Origin: Rhizobium sp. Q54
GTDB lineage: Bacteria > Pseudomonadota > Alphaproteobacteria > CADEGL01
NCBI GenBank assembly: GCA_945860095.1
Contig: CAMAPP010000011.1
Span: 1 to 41,262, forward strand
Direction of reading: 5' to 3'
DNA length: 41,262 nt
Of the stretch, positions 16,435-28,832 are shown one piece after another. The stretch's first letter is position 1. Each line of letters begins with the position of its first letter. Both the position numbers and the translations under genes were made by a program. The notes beneath the pieces are model-generated. The model was not told the DNA's origin. It did not search any database and worked only from the letters and a program-made list of their open reading frames with translations.

Positions 16435-16793
16435 GGCGAAACTTGGCGCGCGCCGCCGGGCGGCGCAAGCGCCGGCACGGCTGAACTCGTGCCCGCGTCG
16501 GGCCGCGCCGGTCGAGGATAAACCCAGCCTTGGGCCTTGATTGCGTGGTCGTGCGAAACCGCCATTGTCCCGGCTCCGCGCACGAAGCGAGCCCGAGGGC
16601 GCGGCGGCCGGAATCGGATCGTTCCCGTAAAGCCGCACGCGCGGCGGCCGGAATTGGCCCAGCGCGCGAATAAATTTTCTTGCCACGCCCCCTGGCCGGC
16701 CGAATCCCGGCAAAACCCAGGGCCTATTTCTTGGCCAGCCCCGGGCTTATTTCTTGGCCATCGGAAGGTTAATTTTTTTGCCTATCCCAGGGT
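16435..16793. other. Spacer with partial copies of the adjacent gene end
   Basis: No gene is seen. The string GCGGCGGCCGGAAT occurs twice near 16598 and 16642. Nearer to the CVNH-like gene, related 22-bp units lie at 16716-16737, 16739-16760 and 16786-16807; the last spans that gene's stop codon. Confidence 0.6.
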
Positions 16794-16807
16794 TTATTTC
16801 TTGCACA
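16716..16807. repeat. Three copies of a 22-bp unit containing AAGAAATAA/G
   Basis: Units at 16716-16737, 16739-16760 and 16786-16807. On the minus strand each reads AAGAAATA followed by A or G and a CCC(T/C)GGG block. The rightmost copy carries the true Lys-Lys-stop of the CVNH-like gene. Confidence 0.8.
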
Positions 16808-17095
16808 GCAAAGTGCCGTCCGAATTTTGCAGGGTGACGGTTCGCACGCCGCCATTGTCCTCGAACGGGCAAGAGGCGAGGTCGATCGAGGCGTTGCGCG
16901 CTTCCATGCGCACGGTGTCGCAGCGGCAGCGCAGCCACGTGCCGTCGCGCCGGCACTGATTGCAGTTGCGGGCGTATTCGCCCGCCGGCCGGTAGCTGAC
17001 GGGCGTTGCGTCCTGGGCGCGCGCCGTCGCGTCGTGCCAAGCCATGGCGCCGGCCAAAAGGCCGCAAGCGGCCAGGCTTATGATCGCGAGATATT

Positions 17096-17099
<4 letters not shown>
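16794..17099 (-). CDS. Small secreted CVNH-like protein
   Basis: A 101-residue protein with a signal peptide ([20 protein letters not shown], cleavage likely after ARAQ near residue 29). The mature part resembles one CyanoVirin-N homology repeat: [19 protein letters not shown], then ASIDLASC and [10 protein letters not shown], with six cysteines for disulfides. CVNH domains bind glycans, but the bacterial role is unknown. The ATG overlaps the uvrB stop (ATGA) and GGGGGA lies upstream, so it is probably translated from the uvrB transcript. A secreted protein coupled to a repair gene is odd and may be a shared-transcript accident. Confidence 0.7.
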
Positions 17100-19297
<2,198 letters not shown>

Positions 19298-19376
19298 GAC
19301 GCCTTATATAGGATGCGACGGTGCCCGCGCGCCAGACGGCCCGCGCGCTCTTGCGGAGAGGGGGAAGCGGGCGTAG

Positions 19377-20720
<1,344 letters not shown>

Positions 20721-20753
20721 TCGGTCCCCGTTTCGCCGGAAGGAGAGTCCACG

Positions 20754-21125
20754 TTGGCGAATATCGCTTCGCGCTTCATCTTGACGGGCGTGGTTTTCGC
20801 GCTCATCGGCATGCCCTTGGGAATCTGGATGGGCATCGAGCAGGATTTCGAGAACCGGCATCTTCATGCCCATATCAATCTGATCGGATGGGTTGCGATG
20901 ATGCTGTTCGGCCTGGTGTACCGCGCCTATCCGGCGGCCGCGCACACCGTGCTGGCGCGAATTCATTACTGGGTGGCGCTTTTGGGCGCGCTGTTGTTTT
21001 TGCCGGGCATCCATCTCGCCCAGAGCGCCCAATTCCTGCCGCCCGTCATCTTCGGCTCGTTGCTCACCCTCTTGTCCATGATCCTTTTCGCGGTCGCCAT
21101 CTGGCGGGCGCGGAATACGGCATGA
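20754..21125 (+). CDS. Small membrane protein with HAHxNxxGW motif
   Basis: A 123-residue hydrophobic protein with about four membrane helices. HAHINLIGWVAMMLFGLVYRAYP resembles a haem-binding helix of haem-copper oxidase subunit I and NorB/NnrS-like proteins, although it is too short to be a full oxidase subunit. The TTG start at 20754 is preceded by a strong AAGGAGAG, which supports it. The function is unknown. Ends 10 bases before the ketopantoate reductase gene. Confidence 0.7.
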   Translation: MANIASRFILTGVVFALIGMPLGIWMGIEQDFENRHLHAHINLIGWVAMMLFGLVYRAYPAAAHTVLARIHYWVALLGALLFLPGIHLAQSAQFLPPVIFGSLLTLLSMILFAVAIWRARNTA

Positions 21126-21135
21126 CCGAGGCGGC

Positions 21136-22062
21136 ATGAAGATCGCGGTTTTCGGCTCGGGCGGGGTCGGCGGCACGTTCGGCGCGCGCCTTGCCCAACA
21201 AGGCCACGAGATTCACTTCATCGCGCGCGGCGCGCATCTTGCCGCCATGCGTGCGAGCGGGCTCCGGGTCGAGGGCGTGCGCGGCGATCTCCACCTCCAT
21301 CCCGTGCGCGCGGTCGAGGACCCGGCCGAGATCGGCCCGGTCGATTTCGTGCTGTTCTGCGTGAAGCTGTGGGACACCGAAGCGGCCGCGCCGCGCTGCC
21401 GCGCGTTGCTCGGTCCCGATACCGCGGTGCTGACCCTACAAAACGGGGTGGACGGTCCGGATATTCTGTCGCGCGCGTTGGGGCCGGCGCACGTCATGGC
21501 CGGTGCCGCAGGGATTTTCGCCACCATCGCGGCGCCGGGGCTCATCCGCCAGCCCGCGCCCGTGCAGAACATCATGTTCGGCGAACTCGACGGCCGGATA
21601 AGCGCGCGCGGCCGGGCGTTCGAGGCGGCGATGACCGCCGCCGGCATCGATGGCCGGTTCACCGGCGAGACGCAAACCGAGCTGTGGAAGAAATTCGTCT
21701 ATCTGTCGGCGCTCTCGGGCATGACGTGCTACACGCGCGGCCCGGTTGGACCCATTCGAGACGACGCGCGCCTCTTTGCCATGCTGCGCGCGGCGATCGC
21801 CGAGGCGATCGCGGTCGGCCGCGCCAAGGGCGTGCGCTTCGATGACGGCGTGCTCGATGAACGCCTCGGCGTGGCCGGGCGTCTCGCCCCGGAAATGAAG
21901 ACTTCGATGCTCTACGATCTCGAGAGCGGCAATCGTTTGGAATTGCCTTGGCTTTCGGGCGCGGTCGTCCGCATGGGCCGTGCGCTCGGCGTGCCCACGC
22001 CCACGCACGAGGCGATCGTCGCGGCCTTGGAGCCGGTGGCCAAGGGCAAGTCTAGGGTCTGA
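21136..22062 (+). CDS. panE: 2-dehydropantoate 2-reductase family protein
   Basis: A 308-residue ApbA/PanE reductase. The NADPH-binding Rossmann motif is VFGSGGVGGTFGARLAQQGHE at the N-terminus. The catalytic lysine is in TELWKKFVYLSALSG, and the C-terminal domain has SMLYDLESGNRLELPWLSGAVVRMG, the expected ketopantoate-binding pattern. It reduces ketopantoate to pantoate for coenzyme A. Paralogues of this family with other substrates are common, so the symbol is tentative. Follows the membrane protein gene by 10 bases. Confidence 0.87.
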   Translation: MKIAVFGSGGVGGTFGARLAQQGHEIHFIARGAHLAAMRASGLRVEGVRGDLHLHPVRAVEDPAEIGPVDFVLFCVKLWDTEAAAPRCRALLGPDTAVLTLQNGVDGPDILSRALGPAHVMAGAAGIFATIAAPGLIRQPAPVQNIMFGELDGRISARGRAFEAAMTAAGIDGRFTGETQTELWKKFVYLSALSGMTCYTRGPVGPIRDDARLFAMLRAAIAEAIAVGRAKGVRFDDGVLDERLGVAGRLAPEMKTSMLYDLESGNRLELPWLSGAVVRMGRALGVPTPTHEAIVAALEPVAKGKSRV

Positions 22063-22271
22063 GCGGCGCTTTCGCTTTTCGCCTAGCGGCATCGGTGCGC
22101 TTCGCCGCCCCTTGCCAGGGGCGATTTCCCGGAGGAACATCGCCGTTGCGGCGCGCGTCTCACGCCGCCGCGAATAAGAAGCCCGGGGTGCGCCGTGCGC
22201 CCCAAAGGGACGCGCTGGTCAGGCGGCGTGAGGGCCCGTCCGCGAGAGCATGGCGGACGAGGGAGACCTAT

Positions 22272-24314
22272 ATGACCGAGCGCAGACAAGCCGGGCCGCG
22301 CTGCGCGGCTTTGGTCGGTCCCTATCTCAGCGGCAAGACGACGCTGCTCGAACATCTGTTGCACGCGTGCGGCGCGACCCAGCGCCGGGGCACCATCAAG
22401 GACAAGAACACGGTCGGCGATTTCTCGCCCGAGGCGCGCGCGCGGCAAATGAGCGTCGAGCTCAACGTCGCGAGCGCCGAATATCTCGGCGAGTCCTGGA
22501 CGTTTCTCGATTGCCCGGGCTCGATCGAGCTGGCGCAAGACGGCTACAACGCGCTTCTGGTCGCGGACGTGGCGGTCGTCGTGGTCGAACCCATCGCCGA
22601 GCGCATGCGCGCCGCGGGGCCGCTGCTCAAATTCCTCGACGAGCGCGAGATTCCCCACATGATTTTCGTGAACAAGCTAGACGACGCGACCTCGCCGGTG
22701 CGCGCGGTGCTTGAGGCCCTGCAGGCGGTCTCGGCGCGCCCCCTGGTTCTGCGCCAAGTGCCGCTGCAGGACGGCGAGGAAGTCACGGGTTATGTCGATC
22801 TCGTGTCCGAGCGCGCCTATCGTTACAAGCCGGGCGAGAAATCCGACCTCATCGCGATTCCCGACACCGAGAAGGAGGGCGAGCGCAGCGCGCGCCAGCA
22901 ATTGCTCGAATCCCTGGCCGATCTCGACGACGGATTGCTGGAAAAACTGCTTGAGGATACCGTTCCGCCGACCGGGGAAATTTACGCCCTCCTGACCCGC
23001 AGCCTGCAGTCCGACCGCGTGGTGCCGGTGTTTTTGGGCGCGGCCGAGAAGGACAGCGGCGTGCGTCGCCTGCTCAAGGCTCTGCGTCACGAAACGCCGG
23101 AGGTGCGCTCGGCGGCGGCGCGCATGGGTATCGATGCGGCGCGCGGCGAGCCGATCGCGCACGTCTTCAAGACCGTGCACATGCCCCATACCGGAAAATT
23201 GTCGCTCGCGCGCATCTGGCGCGGCGAATTCGCGGACGGCATGCAGGTGAATGGCGAGCGGTTGAGCGGGCTGTCGCGCATGACGGGCCAACAGCAGGCG
23301 AGACTCGCCAAGGCCGGGCCGGGCATGGTCGTCGGTTTCGGGCGTCTTGAGAAGGTCAAGACGGGCGATGCCGTCACGCCGTCGGGCAAGGTTCCGGCCG
23401 GGCTTTCGCCCTGGCCCGATCCCGCGTTGGCGGTTTACGGCATGGCGATGCGCGCGGAAAACCGCAACGACGAGATGAAGTTGTCGCAGACCGTCGCCAA
23501 GCTGTGCGAGGAGGACGGCTCGCTGCGCGTCGAGTACAACGCGGATACCCATGAAATGGTGCTATGGGGCCAAGGCGAAATCCAGCTTCAGATCGCGGCC
23601 GACCGGTTGCGCACCCGGCACCATCTGGCGGTCAAGATGCAGCCGCCCCAGGTGCCCTATATGGAGACCATCAAGCGCGCGACGACCCAGCACGCGCGCC
23701 ACAAAAAGCAATCGGGCGGCCATGGCCAATTCGGCGATGTCCATATCGCGATCAAGCCACTGCCGCGCGGCTCGGGTTTCGCGTTCGAGGACCGCGTGGT
23801 CGGTGGCGCCGTGCCGCGCCAATTCATCCCCTCGGTCGAGGAAGGCGTGCGCGAATACCTCAAACGCGGCCCGCTCGGTTTCGCGGTCGTCGATCTCGCG
23901 GTCGCGCTGACCGACGGGCAGTACCATGCCGTCGATAGCTCGGACATGGCGTTCAAGACCGCGGCCCGGCTTGCCATGTCCGAGGGCATGGCGAAATGCG
24001 AACCGGTGCTGCTCGAGCCCATCCTCAAGATCGCGGTCGCGGCCCCGGGCGAGTTCACGGCCAATGTCCATCGCCTGATCACCGGAAGGCGCGGCCAGAT
24101 TCTCGGCTTCGAGCCGCGCGAAGGCTGGGCGGGCTGGGACGAGACGAAGTGCTATCTGCCGCAAAAGGAAATGTCGGACATGATTGTCGAACTGCGCTCG
24201 CTCACGACCGGCGTCGGCACCTTTCACTGGGCCTTCGACCATCTCCAGGAACTGACCGGGCGGCATGCCGACGAAGTCGTCCAGCGCCGCCAGCGCGCGG
24301 CCGCCGCCCAATAG
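22272..24314 (+). CDS. EF-G-like translational GTPase paralogue, catalytic His replaced by Ser
   Basis: A 680-residue EF-G-family protein. G1 is GPYLSGKTT at 16-24, G3 is DCPG at 80-83, G4 is NKLD at 134-137. Domains II-V are present (SGGHGQFGDVHIAI, EGVREYLKRGPLG and GRRGQILGFEPREGW). At position 84 the catalytic histidine of the DxPGH motif is Ser, so GTP hydrolysis should be weakened or altered. It is a fusA paralogue, in a group often named EF-G2 or FusA-like, rather than the main elongation factor. The ATG at 22272 is preferred because it fits the family start; the in-frame leader to 22095 is untypical. Confidence 0.88.
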   Translation: MTERRQAGPRCAALVGPYLSGKTTLLEHLLHACGATQRRGTIKDKNTVGDFSPEARARQMSVELNVASAEYLGESWTFLDCPGSIELAQDGYNALLVADVAVVVVEPIAERMRAAGPLLKFLDEREIPHMIFVNKLDDATSPVRAVLEALQAVSARPLVLRQVPLQDGEEVTGYVDLVSERAYRYKPGEKSDLIAIPDTEKEGERSARQQLLESLADLDDGLLEKLLEDTVPPTGEIYALLTRSLQSDRVVPVFLGAAEKDSGVRRLLKALRHETPEVRSAAARMGIDAARGEPIAHVFKTVHMPHTGKLSLARIWRGEFADGMQVNGERLSGLSRMTGQQQARLAKAGPGMVVGFGRLEKVKTGDAVTPSGKVPAGLSPWPDPALAVYGMAMRAENRNDEMKLSQTVAKLCEEDGSLRVEYNADTHEMVLWGQGEIQLQIAADRLRTRHHLAVKMQPPQVPYMETIKRATTQHARHKKQSGGHGQFGDVHIAIKPLPRGSGFAFEDRVVGGAVPRQFIPSVEEGVREYLKRGPLGFAVVDLAVALTDGQYHAVDSSDMAFKTAARLAMSEGMAKCEPVLLEPILKIAVAAPGEFTANVHRLITGRRGQILGFEPREGWAGWDETKCYLPQKEMSDMIVELRSLTTGVGTFHWAFDHLQELTGRHADEVVQRRQRAAAAQ

Positions 24315-24409
24315 GCGCGGGGGGCGAGGTCGTTCGATGCTGGCCTTGATCGCCCCGAACCGGGATTGACGCCTCGAATGGGCGGCCATCGGTCGGCGAC
24401 GATCGGGGT

Positions 24410-24943
24410 CTAGGGTGCGCGGGAGGCGCGCTCTTCCACCGCCATCGCGGCGGCGAGCTCGGGCGCGAGATGCGCGGTCAGGCGCTCGACGATCGTCGTC
24501 AAGCGGAGGATTTCCTGCTCGCGCAGGGCGTCGATCTTGCCGTGCAACAGTTCGATCTCGAGTTCGGCCTTCACGTTGATCCGGTAGTCGTGTTCGGCGT
24601 GCCGCCGGTCAATTTCGGATTGGCGGTTCTGGCTCATCATGATGATGGGCGCGGCATAGGCGGCTTGGAACGACAGAACAAGATTGAGAAGGATGAACGG
24701 ATATGGATCCCAGTGCGCGATATATCCGACGATGTTGAGCGCGATCCAGACGACTAGAATCGCGCTCTGGATGATGATGAAGCGCCACGATCCGACGGTT
24801 TTCGCCACCCAGTCGGCAATCAGCGCGCCGCGGCTTCTGGCGTGGCGGTGCGTTTGATGCGCGGGCCGCTGCGCGCGCAACTCGCGCAAGCGTTCCATAT
24901 CGTCCTTGGACAGGTGCGCTACCTTCGCATGGCCGTTCGACAC
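24410..24943 (-). CDS. DUF1003 membrane protein
   Basis: A 177-residue protein with two transmembrane helices in the stretch VGSWRFIIIQSAILVVWIAL and PYPFILLNLVLSFQAAYAAP, the DUF1003 signature with SQNRQ after it. C-terminal part (RINVKAELEIELLHGKIDALREQEIL) is a coiled coil. The GTG at 24943 is chosen because GGAGGATCCT precedes it. Function is unknown; some members have been linked to cation transport because they often lie next to antiporters, as here with the Kef-type pseudogene 23 bases upstream. Confidence 0.85.
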   Translation of the reverse strand: MSNGHAKVAHLSKDDMERLRELRAQRPAHQTHRHARSRGALIADWVAKTVGSWRFIIIQSAILVVWIALNIVGYIAHWDPYPFILLNLVLSFQAAYAAPIIMMSQNRQSEIDRRHAEHDYRINVKAELEIELLHGKIDALREQEILRLTTIVERLTAHLAPELAAAMAVEERASRAP

Positions 24944-25084
24944 AGGATCCTCCGATTTCTCGCCGCTCAAATGGCGCGGCCATCCTTTACTCCGGGCGGT
25001 GGCGAAAACCATCGTTGCGCGATTTGCGTCGGGACGATGGCGCCGACGATGGTCACTGCCGCCAGGACCGAATATTGCGCCCTG

Positions 25085-25118
25085 TCGATGGCGCCGTTGA
25101 GTCGATGGCGCCGTTGAG
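25085..25118. repeat. 17-bp perfect tandem duplication in the antiporter pseudogene
   Basis: Units 25085-25101 and 25102-25118 are identical. The unit is not a multiple of three, so the copy shifts the frame. Confidence 0.95.
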
Positions 25119-25240
25119 AAGGCCGAACAGCGCCACGATATTGCCGAAAGTCAGGCCTGCGCTCATCATGAGGCCGAGGAATGCCGGTTCGCGCCCTTTG
25201 AAGCGAAAATCCAGGCGGCCGCGAATTTGATCGCGAACAG

Positions 25241-25285
25241 CGCTCCAACCGCGCCCGCTCCAACCGCGCCCGCTCCAACCGCGCC
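25241..25285. repeat. Three tandem 15-bp units in the antiporter pseudogene
   Basis: CGCTCCAACCGCGCC at 25241, 25256 and 25271, with a decayed fourth unit; encodes AGAVG repeats on the minus strand at the site of the internal deletion. Confidence 0.95.
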
Positions 25286-25708
25286 CGCTCCGGCCGCGGG
25301 CACGACGAAGCTAGACAGGCCGACAGTCAGGTTGAAGCGGAAATCGGCCTTGAGACTCGCGCGGTCGATTTCGGTGCCCGCCAGAAACATGAGCACCGTG
25401 GCGCCGGAAGCGGCGAGGGCGGCGATCCAAGGCGTGGGCTCCAGTCCGAAGGCATTGCCTGCGACGATTCCAAGCCCCACCCCCCCAAGCGCGACGGCCA
25501 CCCCGAAGCGGACCGAAAACAGCGAGGCGGCCACCGCCAACGCCATCCAAACGGCCGAGGTAAACCGAAGTTCGGTCATGGGATTCCTGAACGCGGCGCG
25601 CCGGAGCGACGCTAGCTTGGCGATTTTGGAGGGTCAAATGCCGGCCGCGTTGCCAGACGACGCCGGCGGCGCTACGAATCCATTTGAACCGCCAAGGGGG
25701 ACGAGGAC

Positions 25709-26491
25709 ATGACGCCCGAACAAGCCCAGGAAGCCGCGCGTATTCTTTTGTCCGCGCGGGGCGACCATCGCACCATCGACGAGCTGCCCGCTTCGTGCCG
25801 GCCCAAGACGGTCGATGAGGGCTACGCGGTTCAGGACGCATTGGCCCAGCTTTGGGGCCTGGAATGTTGCGGCTGGAAGGTCGGTGCGACCAATGCCGAA
25901 TGGCAGGCCAAGGTCGGGGTGAAGGAACCCTTGGGCGGGCGCTTGTTCGCGCCGTTCAGCTACCCCTCGCCCGCGACGCTCGAGGGCAAGGCCTTTCATA
26001 TCCGCATCGTCGAATCCGAATACGGCTTCCGTCTCGCGCGCGACTTGCCCATGCGCGGCAAACCCTATACCCGCGAGGAGGTCGAGGACGCGGTCGGCGC
26101 CGTTCATTGCTGCATGGAATTGGCGGACTCGCGCTACAAGGGCGGCCTGCAGGTCGATCCGCCCAGCCTCATCGCCGACAATGCGATCGGCACCGCTTCC
26201 GTCATCGGCCCCGCGATCCCCGATTGGCGCAAGGCCGATCTCGCGGGCCACAAGGTCAAGCTCTGGGTCGATGGCAAGGTCGTGGCCGAGGGAACGGGTG
26301 CCGAGGCCGGCGGCCATCCGATCAATCCGCTGGTCTGGCTGGCGAACGACCGGGCCAAGCGCGACGGCGGATTGAAGGCCGGGATGATCGTGATCACGTC
26401 GAGCTGCACGGGCGTCTATCGCTGTCCCTCGCCCGCGGTCGCGGTGTCGGATTTCGGCGCGTTCGGCAAGGTGCAGGTGACGTTTACCTGA
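25709..26491 (+). CDS. 2-keto-4-pentenoate hydratase / FAH-family protein
   Basis: A 260-residue protein of the MhpD-like hydratase/decarboxylase branch of the fumarylacetoacetate hydrolase superfamily. GWKVGATNAEWQAKVGVKEPLGGRLF and the metal-binding acidic residues in VESEYGFRLARDL are visible, followed by CCMELADSRYKGG. Such enzymes hydrate 2-hydroxypentadienoate in aromatic catabolism or act on related keto acids. No ring-cleavage genes are nearby, so the true substrate is unknown. The ATG follows GGGGACGAGGAC. The PhyH-family gene starts 50 bases downstream. Confidence 0.82.
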   Translation: MTPEQAQEAARILLSARGDHRTIDELPASCRPKTVDEGYAVQDALAQLWGLECCGWKVGATNAEWQAKVGVKEPLGGRLFAPFSYPSPATLEGKAFHIRIVESEYGFRLARDLPMRGKPYTREEVEDAVGAVHCCMELADSRYKGGLQVDPPSLIADNAIGTASVIGPAIPDWRKADLAGHKVKLWVDGKVVAEGTGAEAGGHPINPLVWLANDRAKRDGGLKAGMIVITSSCTGVYRCPSPAVAVSDFGAFGKVQVTFT

Positions 26492-26541
26492 CCGGTGCGC
26501 CGATCGATCTTCGGCGAACGCCGCGTAAAGGGAGGTCCGGC

Positions 26542-27495
26542 ATGTTGCCCGAATCGGTTCTTGCGTGTCCGGCGCGCGTGCTGGCGCAGGCGCAGCGCGT
26601 GCAATTCTTTCGCGACGGCTTCGTGCGCTTGCCGGGCTTCTTCGCCGGTCCGGCGATCGCTCGCCTGCAGGGCGCGCTTGGCGAGCTGATCGAGCTCAGC
26701 CGCGAACGGCCGGGGAACGACGAGGATTACACGGTTGCGCCGGGACATGCGGCGGCGAATCCCCGTCTCGTCACCGTGCGCCGGGTCCAGGATATGCATC
26801 CGGCGTTCTGGGAATTCGCCGCGCGCTCGAAGCTGGCCGATCTCGCGGCCGATCTCGTCGGCCCGGATGTAAAATTCCGCGAGGCCTATATCAACTTCAA
26901 GCGCGCGCGCGAGGGCGAGGCGGTCAGCTGGCATCAGGACTTTCCGTTTTTCCCGATGACCAATCGCGCGATGATCACCGCGCTCGTCCACCTGGACGAT
27001 GTTTCGGAGGATATGGGACCGATCGCGGTCGTGCCGGGTGCTCATCGTGGGCCGGTGTTCGACCACTATGACGGGGCGGGAGTCTGGTCGGGCCGGATCG
27101 CCGAGTGCGACGAAGCGCTGGCGGGCGTGCCGCGGGCGCTTGCGCAACCGGGGCCGGCGGGCACGGTGGTGATCTTCGATTCGTGCATGGTCCACGGCTC
27201 GGCGCCGAATAAGACCGCACGCAACCGTCCGGTGCTGATCGTCGGCTATGCGGCGGCCGACGCCTTTGCGTACACCGCCACGCCGCCCTCGATGTATAGC
27301 CGCCGAACCTGGCAAATCGTGCGCGGCCGGGGCGCCGCCCAAGCCCATTTCGAGGCCGTGCCGTGCCGCGTGCCACCGGATTGGTCCAAGCAGGATTACG
27401 TTCCGCCCGATTGGCCGGAAGGCTCGAACGTGCTGGGGCCAAAATCGCCGACAACCGAAATGGGCGCTCAGGGCATTCGCAAAGATAAGCTGTGA
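26542..27495 (+). CDS. Phytanoyl-CoA dioxygenase family protein
   Basis: A 317-residue iron(II)/2-oxoglutarate dioxygenase. The metal site is H131-x-D133 in SWHQDFPFFP with distal H218 in CMVHGSAPNK; R227 or R229 should bind 2-oxoglutarate. The ATG at 26542 is preceded by AAAGGGAGG. PhyH members hydroxylate acyl-CoAs, ectoine, halogenate or act on small metabolites, so the substrate is unknown. A longer frame to 25852 is a shadow across the hydratase gene. Probably co-transcribed with the FAH-family gene. Confidence 0.88.
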   Translation: MLPESVLACPARVLAQAQRVQFFRDGFVRLPGFFAGPAIARLQGALGELIELSRERPGNDEDYTVAPGHAAANPRLVTVRRVQDMHPAFWEFAARSKLADLAADLVGPDVKFREAYINFKRAREGEAVSWHQDFPFFPMTNRAMITALVHLDDVSEDMGPIAVVPGAHRGPVFDHYDGAGVWSGRIAECDEALAGVPRALAQPGPAGTVVIFDSCMVHGSAPNKTARNRPVLIVGYAAADAFAYTATPPSMYSRRTWQIVRGRGAAQAHFEAVPCRVPPDWSKQDYVPPDWPEGSNVLGPKSPTTEMGAQGIRKDKL

Positions 27496-27526
27496 GTGTT
27501 AAGATATATATTATTTATATATAGGC

Positions 27527-27554
27527 TTGAAATTAGAATTGGAATTATTATAAT
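27527..27554 (+). promoter_or_regulatory. dps promoter
   Basis: TTGAAA (27527-27532) and a perfect TATAAT (27549-27554) with a 16-bp spacer, in an unusually AT-rich 80-base stretch. It should be a strong sigma-70 promoter; GAATT repeats in the spacer may be an operator for an iron or peroxide regulator, which is a guess. Confidence 0.75.
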
Positions 27555-27579
27555 ATAAGCTTACCCTAAGGAGGCGAAC

Positions 27580-28068
27580 ATGGCCGCAAAATCCAAGGCT
27601 CTGCGCATCGATATCGGCATCGCACCCAAGCACCGCGAAAAGATCGCCGATGGCTTGGCGCGTTTGCTCGCCGACACCTACACGCTCTATCTCAAGACCC
27701 ATAATTTCCATTGGAACGTGACCGGACCCCAGTTCAATTCTCTGCATCTCATGTTCATGCAGCAATACACGGAGATGGCGCTGGCCGTGGACCTGATCGC
27801 GGAGCGTATTCGCGCGCTCGGCGAGCCCGCACCCGGCAGCTACAAGGCGTTCGTGCGCCTCGGCTCCATCAAGGAGGAGGACGGCGTGCCGTCGGCCGAC
27901 GCCATGGTCGCCCAACTCGTCCAGGGTCAGGAATCCGTGGTGCGCACCGCGCGCAAGGTTCTGCCGGCCGCCGAACAGGCCAACGACCAAGCCACCCTCG
28001 ACCTCGTCACCCAACGCCTGAACGTGCACGAGAAGAACGCCTGGATGCTGCGGAGCCTTTTGCAGTAA
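27580..28068 (+). CDS. dps: DNA starvation/stationary phase protection protein Dps
   Basis: A 162-residue ferritin-like protein. The ferroxidase site appears in [13 protein letters not shown] and [15 protein letters not shown], the usual inter-subunit His and Asp/Glu ligands of Dps dodecamers. It stores iron, consumes peroxide and binds DNA; the lysine-rich start (MAAKSKALR) may support DNA binding. Strong CTAAGGAGG ribosome-binding site, own AT-rich promoter. No terminator was found in the short gap to the next response regulator. Confidence 0.95.
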   Translation: MAAKSKALRIDIGIAPKHREKIADGLARLLADTYTLYLKTHNFHWNVTGPQFNSLHLMFMQQYTEMALAVDLIAERIRALGEPAPGSYKAFVRLGSIKEEDGVPSADAMVAQLVQGQESVVRTARKVLPAAEQANDQATLDLVTQRLNVHEKNAWMLRSLLQ

Positions 28069-28151
28069 TGCGCGGCGGGACGGATATGCGCGTGGCGGAT
28101 TGGCGCGCCTTGCCCTAGATTTGCCGCCGCCACCGGAGCGAATTCACCGCC

Positions 28152-28832
28152 ATGCGCATTCTCGTCATCGAAGACGATGCCGAAACCGCCGCTTACCTGA
28201 AAAAGGGTCTGAAGGAGAGCGGCTACACGGTCGATTGGAGCAAGGACGGCCGCGACGGCCTGTTCATGGCGACCAGCGAAAAATATGATTTGCTTGTCAT
28301 CGATCGGATGTTGCCGGGCGCGGACGGGTTGTCGATCGTCAAGCTTCTGCGCGAGGAGGGCATCAAGACGCCGGTTCTCGTGCTTTCGGCGCTGGGCCAG
28401 GTGGACGACCGCGTGCGCGGCCTCAAGGCGGGGGCGGACGATTATCTTGCGAAGCCCTATGCGTTTTCCGAGCTGTCCGCGCGCATCGAGGCGCTGTTGC
28501 GCCGCGGGTCGGGGCAAGCGGCGGCGGACACCAAGCTGCGCGTCGCCGATCTCGAACTCGATCTGCTGGCGCGCGCGGCCTCGCGCGCGGGCAAGGCCAT
28601 AGACCTGAAGCCGCGCGAGTTCCGCTTGCTCGAATACATGATGCGCCATGCGGGCCAGGTGGTCACGCGCACCATGCTGCTCGAAGGCGTATGGGACTAT
28701 CACTTCGATCCCCAAACCAACGTGATCGACGTCCACATGAGCCGCTTGCGGCAAAAAATCGACAAGGGCTTCGCCTCGCCTTTGCTGCAAACCGTGCGCG
28801 GCGCGGGCTATAGCCTCCGTGCAGCGGACTAG
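28152..28832 (+). CDS. Response regulator, OmpR/PhoB family
   Basis: A 226-residue regulator. Receiver with EDDAE near 7-11, phospho-acceptor D51 (LLVIDRMLPGADG) and lysine in DDYLAKPYAF. The winged helix has LKPREFRLLEYMMRHAGQVVTRTMLLEGVWDYHFDPQTNVIDVH and RGAGYSLR, close to the copper/heavy-metal or QseB-type group. Overlaps the kinase start by 14 bases, which indicates one operon. The ATG start follows ACCGGAGCG. Target genes are not visible. Confidence 0.94.
   Translation: MRILVIEDDAETAAYLKKGLKESGYTVDWSKDGRDGLFMATSEKYDLLVIDRMLPGADGLSIVKLLREEGIKTPVLVLSALGQVDDRVRGLKAGADDYLAKPYAFSELSARIEALLRRGSGQAAADTKLRVADLELDLLARAASRAGKAIDLKPREFRLLEYMMRHAGQVVTRTMLLEGVWDYHFDPQTNVIDVHMSRLRQKIDKGFASPLLQTVRGAGYSLRAAD

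Larger units (their letters stand above)
24967..25579 (-). pseudogene. Kef-type cation/proton antiporter pseudogene, internally deleted and frameshifted
   Basis: The N-terminal part (about 100 residues from ATG 25579) matches a CPA2 antiporter: ALAVAASLFSVRFGVAVAL, then GATVLMFLAGTEID. It then runs into a 5-residue AGAVG repeat ×3 (15-bp units at 25241-25285) where the middle of the protein should be. The remaining part has the family C-terminus: LMMSAGLTFGNIVALFGLLNG and then AQYSVLAAVTIVGAIVPTQ, in two other frames. A 17-bp tandem duplication at 25085-25118 causes one frameshift; removing one copy restores LLNGAIDRAQYSVL. A second indel lies near 25195. About 200 residues are missing, so it is not functional. 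Confidence 0.85.
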
